A DNA stretch of 64,000 bases from Pseudomonas sp. LS.1a. Lineage in GTDB: Bacteria; Pseudomonadota; Gammaproteobacteria; Pseudomonadales; Pseudomonadaceae. Of the stretch, positions 55,083 to 64,000 are shown in pieces (positions within the stretch are counted from its first letter, which is position 1; the number at the start of each line of letters is the position of its first letter). The notes under the pieces were generated by a model. That model saw nothing but the letters and a program-made list of their open reading frames with translations. It had not been told where the DNA came from and did no database searches. Made by a program: the position numbers and the translations under genes. The DNA is taken from assembly GCF_022533585.1 (NCBI RefSeq), contig NZ_CP092827.1:5116001-5180000 (forward strand), written 5' to 3'.

Positions 55083-55946
55083 ATGAAATCCCGTTTGTTC
55101 ATCATCAGCCAGTACCTGCTGCCGCACCACCTGCTGTCACGGCTGGCCGGCTGCATTGCCGAGTGCCGCGTGCGCTGGTTCAAGAACGCCTTCACCGCCT
55201 GGTTCGCCAAGCGCTACCAGGTGAACATGGCCGAAGCCATGGTCGAAGACCTGAGCGCCTACGAGCACTTCAATGCATTCTTCACCCGTGCCCTGAAGCC
55301 AGGTGCCCGCCCGCTGGACGAGACCCCGGGCGCGATCCTGTGCCCGGCCGACGGTGCCGTCAGCCAGCTTGGCCCGATCGAGCACGGCCGCATCTTCCAG
55401 GCCAAGGGCCACGGCTTCAGCGCGCAGGAACTGCTGGGCGGTGACCCGGCCATGGCCGCGCCGTTCATGGGCGGCGAGTTCGCCACCATCTACCTGTCGC
55501 CCAAGGACTACCACCGCGTGCACATGCCGCTGGCCGGTACCCTGCGTGAAATGGTCTACGTGCCGGGCCGCCTGTTCTCGGTCAACCAGACCACCGCGGA
55601 GAACGTCCCCGAGCTGTTCGCCCGCAACGAGCGCGTGGTCTGCCTGTTCGATACCGAACGCGGACCGATGGCCGTGGTGCTGGTTGGCGCGATGATCGTC
55701 GCTTCGATCGAAACCGTGTGGGCAGGGCTGGTGACGCCGCCCAAGCGTGAGCTGAAGACCTTCCGTTACGACGAGGCCAGCCGCGCGCCGATCCATCTGG
55801 AGAAAGGTGCCGAACTGGGCCGTTTCAAGCTGGGTTCGACCGCTATCGTGCTGTTCGGGCCGGAGCAGGTGAAGTGGGCTGAGAACCTGGGTGCTGGTTC
55901 TGCGGTGCGCATGGGGCAGCAGTTGGCGGCGCCTGCGCAGGCTTGA
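55083..55946 (+). CDS. psd: Phosphatidylserine decarboxylase proenzyme
   Basis: The 287-residue inner-membrane-associated enzyme makes phosphatidylethanolamine. The self-cleavage motif is LGSTAIVLF, where the Ser becomes the pyruvoyl cofactor; YLSPKDYHRVHMP and GALILVPADG-type segments (ILCPADGAVS) are also present. It follows the rhodanese gene by 9 nt and ends at an intrinsic terminator. Pyruvoyl chemistry and membrane location are family knowledge. Confidence 0.96.
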   Translation: MKSRLFIISQYLLPHHLLSRLAGCIAECRVRWFKNAFTAWFAKRYQVNMAEAMVEDLSAYEHFNAFFTRALKPGARPLDETPGAILCPADGAVSQLGPIEHGRIFQAKGHGFSAQELLGGDPAMAAPFMGGEFATIYLSPKDYHRVHMPLAGTLREMVYVPGRLFSVNQTTAENVPELFARNERVVCLFDTERGPMAVVLVGAMIVASIETVWAGLVTPPKRELKTFRYDEASRAPIHLEKGAELGRFKLGSTAIVLFGPEQVKWAENLGAGSAVRMGQQLAAPAQA

Positions 55947-55963
55947 TTCGAGCAGTATGAAAG

Positions 55964-55989
55964 AGGCCCTGCATTGCAGGGCCTTTTTA
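55964..55989 (+). terminator. Terminator of the rhodanese-psd unit
   Basis: Stem AGGCCCTGC/GCAGGGCCT with a 3-nt loop followed by TTTTTATT, 17 nt after psd. Confidence 0.92.
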
Positions 55990-55991
55990 TT

Positions 55992-56094
55992 GGGTCCGCT
56001 GTGCGGCCCTTCGCGGGCACGCCCGCTCCCACAGGGTAAGCGCGGCTCTCTCTGTGGGAGCGGGCGTGCCCGCGAAGGGCTGCACAGCAGCCCC
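55992..56094. repeat. REP pair with extended outer arms
   Basis: Inverted REP copies (CCCTTCGCGGGCACGCCC...) bordered by imperfect CCGCTGTGCGG/CTGCACAGCAG outer arms, between psd and serB. Confidence 0.87.
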
Positions 56095-56104
56095 AAAGTC
56101 CCGA

Positions 56105-57319
56105 TCAGCCGCGCGCGTCGCGGTCGCGCAAGCCCAGCAGGTACAGCACGCCATCAAGCCCCAGGGTGGAAATAGCCTGCTTGGCCGACTGGCGCACCAG
56201 CGGCTTGGCACGGAACGCCACGCCCAGGCCGGCCAGCGACAGCATCGGCAGGTCGTTGGCACCGTCACCCACGGCAATGGTCTGCTCCAGCTGCAAGCCT
56301 TCTTCGCTGGCCAGCTTCTGCAACAGCTCGGCCTTGCGCTGGGCATCGACGATCGGCTCCACGGCCACGCCGGTCACCTTGCCATCAACCACTTCCAGCT
56401 CGTTGGCGAACACATAGTCGATACCCAGCCGCGCCTGCACCTGGCGAGCAAAGTAGGTAAAACCACCAGACAGGATCGCAGTCTTGTAACCCAGGCGCTT
56501 GAGCTCGGCAAACAGGTTCTCGGCCCCCTCGGTCAGGCGCAGCGATGCACCGATCTCGTCCAGCACGCCCACATCCAGGCCCTTGAGCAGCGCCATGCGC
56601 TCCTTGAAGCTGGCGCGGAAGTCCAGTTCGCCGCGCATGGCGCGCTCGGTGATCGCAGCCACCTGCTCGCCCACGCCAGCGGCCTTGGCCAGCTCGTCGA
56701 TGACTTCGGCTTCGATCAGCGTCGAGTCCATGTCGAACACCGCCAAGCGGCGGTTTCGGCGGAACAGGTCATCTTTCTGAAAGGCAATGTCGACGCTCAG
56801 CTCTTCAGCCAAGGCGAAGAAATCGGCACGCAGAGCCTGGGAGTCACTTGGCACGCCACGCACGGAGATCTCGATGGCCGCCTTGCCCTTGTCGGTCTCG
56901 GCATCCAGCGCCACACGGGCCGACAGGCGCTCGATACGCTCGATGGTCAGGCCATAATGGCTGATCACTGCACTCACCCGCTGCAGCTGCTCGGGGGTAA
57001 TCTTGCGGCTGAGCAGGGTGACGATGTGGCGCGCCTCGCCCTGGCCATCGGCCCAGTGCTGGTAGTCCGCCTCGGAAATCGGCGTGTAGCGGGCCTGCAG
57101 GTTCAGTTCGTGGGCCTTGGCCTGCACGCTTTGCAGCAGGGCGGTAGCCACTTCGTTGTCCGGGATATCGACCAGAATGCCGAACGACAAGGTACCGTGC
57201 ATGACTGCCAGGCCAATGTCGAGGATGCTCACACCGCCCTGCAGCAGGACGCCGGTGATAGCCGCAGTGAGACCGGGACGGTCCTCACCGGTGATGTTGA
57301 TCAGGACGATTTCGCGCAC
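56105..57319 (-). CDS. serB: Phosphoserine phosphatase SerB (two ACT domains)
   Basis: The 404-residue enzyme ends serine biosynthesis from 3-phosphoserine. Two N-terminal ACT-like regulatory regions (REIVLINITGEDRPGLTAAITG and REVHIVTLLS-like) precede a HAD phosphatase core. The core has DMDSTLIEAEVIDELA, the Ser/Gly loop AILSGGFTYFA, and VGDGANDLPML. The start is GTG at 57319 with CGGAG 8 nt upstream; no ATG fits the family start. It is divergent from the smp-like gene, the same synteny as in E. coli. Confidence 0.94.
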   Translation of the reverse strand: MREIVLINITGEDRPGLTAAITGVLLQGGVSILDIGLAVMHGTLSFGILVDIPDNEVATALLQSVQAKAHELNLQARYTPISEADYQHWADGQGEARHIVTLLSRKITPEQLQRVSAVISHYGLTIERIERLSARVALDAETDKGKAAIEISVRGVPSDSQALRADFFALAEELSVDIAFQKDDLFRRNRRLAVFDMDSTLIEAEVIDELAKAAGVGEQVAAITERAMRGELDFRASFKERMALLKGLDVGVLDEIGASLRLTEGAENLFAELKRLGYKTAILSGGFTYFARQVQARLGIDYVFANELEVVDGKVTGVAVEPIVDAQRKAELLQKLASEEGLQLEQTIAVGDGANDLPMLSLAGLGVAFRAKPLVRQSAKQAISTLGLDGVLYLLGLRDRDARG

Positions 57320-57350
57320 AACCTGGCTCCGACTTCGATGAAAAATGCGC

Positions 57351-57356
57351 ATTCTA
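57351..57356 (-). promoter_or_regulatory. Candidate -10 for serB
   Basis: Minus-strand TAGAAT 32 nt upstream of the serB start, without a good -35. A weak, single-element call. Confidence 0.35.
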
Positions 57357-57391
57357 CCGATTTTCCGTGACCATCGGGCGCCAACGATACT

Positions 57392-57419
57392 TTGCCGACA
57401 AAACCCGGCTCGCTATACT
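57392..57419 (+). promoter_or_regulatory. Sigma-70 promoter of the smp-like gene
   Basis: TTGCCG (57392-57397), 16-nt spacer, TATACT (57414-57419), 36 nt before the GTG start of the smp-like gene. Confidence 0.7.
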
Positions 57420-57454
57420 GCCCCACACTTTCATGCCATTAAGAGCCGAGCTCA

Positions 57455-58912
57455 GTGAACCGGCCCACGCCCGTCAAAGCAGACAACTTCTTCCTGATGA
57501 TCTATCGCGCCCTGAGTCAACGTCGCGTGCCACTGGCACTGCGCATCGCCTGCACCAACATATTCCTGGTGGCGCTGGCGTTGGTGATCTACGCCTGTGT
57601 AATGGGCCTGCAGTTCAAGCAGGCCATGCACGAGCAGGCCGATGCCCTGGGCCAGAGCCTGACCACCCAGACCGCCACCTCGGCGACCGAGCTGCTGGTG
57701 GCCAACGACATCCTCAGCCTCAACGTGCTGCTCGGCAATCTGGTGAAGAACCCGCTGGTGGCCCATGCGGCGATCTACAGCGTGGACAACCGCATCCTCG
57801 CCGAGGCCGGCCAGCGCCCGCGCAACAGCCTGCTGGGCGAGGCCGAAGGCCTGTACCAGACCAAGATCACCTTCCAGGACGTGACTGCCGGGCAACTGCG
57901 CATCAGCCTGGACATGAGCCAGTTCCAGCAGCCGATGCTGATCAGCCTGCAGAGCATGGGCATCCTTGCCGCCATCCTGCTGGTACTGGCGCTGACCCTG
58001 AGCCTGCGCCAAGGCCGCTTCATCACCCTGCCGCTGCTGCAGCTGCGGGTGTGGCTGCGCGATCCGCAACCCTATACCCCGGCCACCGACCGCCAGGACG
58101 AGATCGGCGACATCGCTCGCCAGCTGCATGCGCGCCTGGCCCCTCCGCCGCCACCTGAGCCAGAGCCTGAGGAAGAGGACGACGAGCAGTACGACGACCT
58201 GCACGACGCCGCTCCGGCAGCCAAGACCGCACCGCGCGCCAAGTTTGCCGCCCAGGCAGACGACGATGACGAACAAGCCTTCGCCGGCCTGCTGGACGAC
58301 GACAGCGCGCCCAAGGCCACCGTGGTCGAATCCGACGAACCGCAGTACAGCGCCGTGCTCGCCGTGCAACTGGGGTCGCAGGAGCAGCTGCGCCGCCTGC
58401 CACGCACGCGCCTGACCGAACTGACCGAGCGCTACCGCGATTGCCTGGAGCACGCGGCCTCGCTCTACGACGGTGAAACCCACACGCTCAACGACGGCAG
58501 CACCCTGGTGCTGTTCCACAGCCGCGACTGTGGCGAGGACTACCTGACCAACGCCATCTGCTGCGGCGAACTGTTGCGCGCCCTGGGCCATGCCCTGCAG
58601 ATCGAGGTGGCGGACAGCGGCATTACCCTGCAGTTGCAACTGGGCCTGGCCCTGGGCAACGACCTGCAAGGGCTGGAGCTGGTGGACCTGCTGATGGCCG
58701 AGAAGGCCCAGGACGCCCTGGCGCTGTCGCAGCACAGCCGCAACCTGTTGCTGGTGGAGCGGCAGATCAGCGATGACACGCTGATTCGCCAGCGCGCCCG
58801 CATTCGCCCGATTGCCAGCCCGGAAGGCGCCTGCTGCGTGGAGCGCCTGATGGAGCCCTACCCGTCGATGCTGGAGCGGCAGTTGGCGCGGATGCACGAA
58901 CGCCGGGCCTGA
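57455..58912 (+). CDS. SMP/AhpA-like membrane-anchored protein
   Basis: The 485-residue protein has two membrane segments (about residues 25-50 and 165-188) framing a periplasmic domain of about 110 residues. A HAMP-like region with a highly acidic Pro/Glu/Asp-rich linker (about 228-285) follows, then a C-terminal cytoplasmic domain of ~180 residues. This matches the SMP_2 family, whose E. coli member smp (ytjB) is also divergent from serB; Pseudomonas homologues are called AhpA. The GTG at 57455 has only a weak site, with an ATG at 57497 as the alternative. Function is unsettled. Confidence 0.8.
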   Translation: MNRPTPVKADNFFLMIYRALSQRRVPLALRIACTNIFLVALALVIYACVMGLQFKQAMHEQADALGQSLTTQTATSATELLVANDILSLNVLLGNLVKNPLVAHAAIYSVDNRILAEAGQRPRNSLLGEAEGLYQTKITFQDVTAGQLRISLDMSQFQQPMLISLQSMGILAAILLVLALTLSLRQGRFITLPLLQLRVWLRDPQPYTPATDRQDEIGDIARQLHARLAPPPPPEPEPEEEDDEQYDDLHDAAPAAKTAPRAKFAAQADDDDEQAFAGLLDDDSAPKATVVESDEPQYSAVLAVQLGSQEQLRRLPRTRLTELTERYRDCLEHAASLYDGETHTLNDGSTLVLFHSRDCGEDYLTNAICCGELLRALGHALQIEVADSGITLQLQLGLALGNDLQGLELVDLLMAEKAQDALALSQHSRNLLLVERQISDDTLIRQRARIRPIASPEGACCVERLMEPYPSMLERQLARMHERRA

Positions 58913-58921
58913 TACCGGGCT

Positions 58922-58997
58922 GGCCTCTTCGCGGGTAAACCCGCTCCCACAGGACCTGCGCCGAACCTGTGGGAGCGGGTTTACCCGCGAAGAGGCC
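58922..58997. repeat. REP pair, perfect 32-bp arms
   Basis: Inverted arms GGCCTCTTCGCGGGTAAACC... and their exact complement, with a short 12-nt loop, between the smp-like gene and the PqiC-like gene. Confidence 0.92.
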
Positions 58998-59020
58998 GCT
59001 ACAGGCAGTACAAAAACAGC

Positions 59021-59062
59021 AGATACGAAAAAGCCCGCAGCAATGCGGGCTTTTTCGTATCT
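59021..59062. terminator. Bidirectional terminator
   Basis: Long stem AGATACGAAAAAGCCCGCA with its complement; A- and T-tracts flank the GC core (GCCCGCA/TGCGGGC), so it can stop transcripts from both the smp-like and the PqiC-like genes. Confidence 0.93.
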
Positions 59063-59072
59063 GGCAGTCCAA

Positions 59073-59786
59073 TCAGAACCGATAGACTTCCATATCGGTA
59101 CGAATTGGTGCAGCCATCGGGATCTTGGATTTCTCTGGCGTCTTCTTCACCTGTACCGGCGCAGCTGGCTTCTTAGGCGACTCTTCGGCAATCGCTGGCT
59201 GGTTGGCCAGCGGCTTGACCGCCGTGCTCAGCTGTTCGGCCAGCTTCTGCAGCAATTGGCCCTGGGCCTGCACCTGCGACGCCTCGCTGCCCGCGTGCGG
59301 CTGCTCAAGGTGAACGATGCGGTTGTCACGCACATGGCCACGGCGGTCCAGAAGGCGCCACTGGGCATCCAGAATGGCCGGCTGGTCCTTGCCCGAGTCC
59401 AGGCGAGTGATCGACAGCAGCACTTGTACATCCGGGTTGAAACCGGCAGCCGCCGGGGCCAGCACCACGCGCTGGCTGTCCAGGCGCCAGGCGAGCTGGC
59501 GCACCAGCAGCTGGTCGATATCCGACGAAAGGCTGCCAGCCCAACGACCGTCGGTCGCCGAAGTCAGGCTGCCGTCGGCCTGACGCTGCAGGAACGTCTC
59601 GCGTTGCAGGTAATCGGCCACCGATACCGGGCCGAGTACCACGGCCATGCCTGCACTCTGCGAAGGCTGGCCAGGATCACCACTGTCGAGCTGGTACAGG
59701 GCAACCGGCTGGTGCATGGTGCACCCGCCAAGGCCCAGCAGGCCAGTCATCAACAGCGCAAATGGAAGGCGCAGAAATTTCATCAT
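59073..59786 (-). CDS. PqiC/YmbA-like ABC-transport auxiliary lipoprotein
   Basis: The 237-residue lipoprotein has lipobox LGLGGC (Cys22) and the ABC_trans_aux fold (ALYQLDSGDPG, GPVSVADYLQRETFLQR, DGRWAGSLSSDIDQLLVRQLAWRL). A C-terminal Pro/Lys-rich stretch follows. PqiC anchors PqiB tunnels to the outer membrane in lipid transport. No pqiAB genes are adjacent, so its partner lies elsewhere (inference). I start at ATG 59786; the adjacent ATG at 59783 is possible. Confidence 0.82.
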   Translation of the reverse strand: MMKFLRLPFALLMTGLLGLGGCTMHQPVALYQLDSGDPGQPSQSAGMAVVLGPVSVADYLQRETFLQRQADGSLTSATDGRWAGSLSSDIDQLLVRQLAWRLDSQRVVLAPAAAGFNPDVQVLLSITRLDSGKDQPAILDAQWRLLDRRGHVRDNRIVHLEQPHAGSEASQVQAQGQLLQKLAEQLSTAVKPLANQPAIAEESPKKPAAPVQVKKTPEKSKIPMAAPIRTDMEVYRF

Positions 59787-59955
59787 CCCATCCAGGCGGT
59801 CGCCATCAGGCCAACCGCAGTGATACATGTAGATTCAAACGGGCACACGGCCACGCCGGCACCGCAAGGGCCATATCATCCGCGAAATAACCGTCCGACT
59901 CCAGCATTTCTGCCCGGAACGACGCTGAAATTGCCGTTCCAGACATTTCTACCGG

Positions 59956-62739
<2,784 letters not shown>

Positions 62740-62743
<4 letters not shown>

Positions 62744-63726
62744 GGCTTGGCGCTCCATCCGCCTTCCGGCGCGTCGAAGCGCCAGACGATCGGGCGTGTC
62801 TCGCCATCGGCGCGGGCGCCGTTGTTGTTGTCCACACCGATCCAGGCGCCCTTGGCGTCGATCACCAGGGCCTCGGCCAGGCCAAACGGCTGTTGATAGC
62901 GGCGCGACTCGACCAGGGCATCGGCAGCGAACGACCAGCAGCGCTCGACCTTGCCGCTGTCGGTATCCCGCCGGCAGACCCGGTAGGCGTTGCGTTCCAG
63001 GGTGAACAACTTGCCCTCGAACCAGGCCAGGTCGGCGAAGTCGCGCGACAGTGCCTGGGCATTGGGCATTTGCGCCGGCTGCATTTCGACGCCAGCCTCG
63101 CTCAGCAGCACACAGCTGCGTCCGCAGGTCCACACCGATTGCTGGCGTTCGATGGCCACCAGGCCACGGCGTTCGCGCTCGGCGGCCAGCCACAGGCGGT
63201 CGCCCGCCGGGTTGATCGCCAGGCCTTCGAACAAGGCGTTGAAGTTCAGCAGCATGCCGCTGGCCCGGGCCTGACGAACCATGGCAGGGTCAATCTTCAA
63301 CCAGTCCGCCTCGCCTTCCAGCGGCAGTTGCAGCACCGCGGCATGAGCCTCGCTGACCAGGTACAGGTTACCCGCCTGGTCACAGCTGATGCCTTCGAAA
63401 TCCAGCTCGCCACCACGGATATACGACGCCGCCCAGTTGCGCGACTTCAGGCCCCACGGCAGGCCACTTTCCGGTACCGCTGGCGGGGTGAAGGTGAGCG
63501 GTTGCGCGCGCCAGGTCGGGTTTTGCCGGTCGAAACGGTAAATACGGTCGTCGTCGCGGTCGGACACGCCCCACAGCCCGCCCCGGCATTCCACCAGGCC
63601 AGACAGGTTGCCTCCGCGCATGCCGTCGATCGGGTGCTCGGCGCTCAGCTTCAGCTCTGGCCAGTTGCCCGCCAGGCTCGGCAGGGCAACCAGCGCCAGG
63701 CAGGCAGCCAGAAGCTGCCGAATCAA
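62740..63726 (-). CDS. Esterase-like-activity-of-phytase family protein, exported
   Basis: The 328-residue protein has a signal peptide ([20 protein letters not shown]) and a beta-propeller-like domain of the phytase-esterase-like family ([53 protein letters not shown]). Function is not established; the family is predicted to bind or hydrolyse phosphate esters. Translation seems to begin at a TTG (63724-63726) that overlaps the parE stop (TTGA) with GAGG upstream, a rare but plausible coupled start. Confidence 0.82.
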
Positions 63727-64000
63727 ACCATGACCTCGGCCAGGTTGCCCTTGGTTTCCAGCCAGCTCTTGCGGTCGCCCGCGCGTTTCTTGGCCAGCAG
63801 CTTGTCCATCAGCTCGCAGGTGGCCTGCACGTCGTCCAGGGTCAGCTGCACCAGGCGCCGGGTGTTCGGGTCCATGGTGGTTTCGCGCAGCTGTGGCGGG
63901 TTCATCTCGCCCAGGCCCTTGAAGCGGGTGACCTGTGGCTTGCCGCGCTTCTTCTCGGCCACCAGGCGGTCGAGGATACCGTCGCGTTCAGCCTCGTCGA
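63723..64000 (-). CDS. parE: DNA topoisomerase IV subunit B ParE, C-terminal fragment
   Basis: Only the last ~92 codons are in the window; the gene extends beyond 64000. The segment [25 protein letters not shown] and [11 protein letters not shown] are the conserved TOPRIM-end/C-terminal region of ParE/GyrB. Cluster order with parC supports ParE over GyrB. The stop overlaps the start of the phytase-like gene. Confidence 0.93.
   Translation of the reverse strand, partial: DEAERDGILDRLVAEKKRGKPQVTRFKGLGEMNPPQLRETTMDPNTRRLVQLTLDDVQATCELMDKLLAKKRAGDRKSWLETKGNLAEVMV

Overview
The window reads as a stretch of core chromosome from a fluorescent Pseudomonas of the P. putida group. The base composition is GC-rich. 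The gene orders pncB-nadE-azu, rpsF-rpsR-rplI-dnaB and nnrD-tsaE-amiB-mutL-miaA-hfq-hflX-hflK-hflC are those of Pseudomonas. Almost every gap between convergent genes carries the REP hairpins (a TGTGGGAGCGGG core) that litter P. putida genomes. I see no prophage, insertion sequence, CRISPR array or other obvious island.

Layout. 1-9.0 kb: an AraC-type regulator fragment, an EamA exporter, a cytoplasmic family-I-like lipase, an OsmE lipoprotein, an AsmA protein, a secreted protein built of nine 15-residue repeats, a FabR/DesT-like TetR repressor, an AGE-family epimerase and a YdfG-like dehydrogenase. These are followed by a 595-bp gene-free region that holds a cluster of DnaA-box-like sequences. 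9.1-14.2 kb: the high-affinity branched-chain amino-acid ABC transporter livKHMGF (minus strand). 14.6-20.6 kb: NAD salvage (pncB-nadE), azurin, a LOG-family phosphoribohydrolase and the radical-SAM protein YgiQ. 20.8-28.0 kb: replication and translation genes in two minus-strand units (rpsF-rpsR-yybS-like-rplI-dnaB and rnr-rlmB). 28.2-28.6 kb: two tandem tRNA-Leu(CAG) genes with a strong promoter and terminator.

28.6-34.2 kb: a 219-bp palindromic repeat, a ferric-iron HitAB-type ABC pair without its ATPase, a DUF2867 protein and a chemoreceptor. 34.4-46.7 kb: hisZ-purA, then the large superoperon for protein quality control (HflKC), RNA chaperoning (Hfq), tRNA modification (MiaA, TsaE), mismatch repair (MutL), cell-wall hydrolysis (AmiB) and NAD(P)HX repair (NnrD). 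46.7-55.9 kb: queG, a TRIC/UPF0126 membrane protein, orn, rsgA, motAB, an HDOD protein, a rhodanese and psd. 56.1-64.0 kb: serB and a divergent smp-like gene, a PqiC-like lipoprotein, and a parE-phytase-like-protease-parC cluster in which parE is cut by the window end.

The items I would look at first are: (1) the DnaA-box cluster at 8.65-9.05 kb, a possible datA/DARS-like locus; (2) the 45-bp tandem-repeat gene at 5.08 kb, whose repeat units differ only silently and alternate in a two-unit rhythm; (3) a sigma-28-type promoter for motAB lying between motA and the divergent HDOD gene; and (4) a short open reading frame with its own ribosome binding site and a GntR-like palindrome beside azurin. 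No search or alignment was run. Names rest on recognised motifs, length and synteny.
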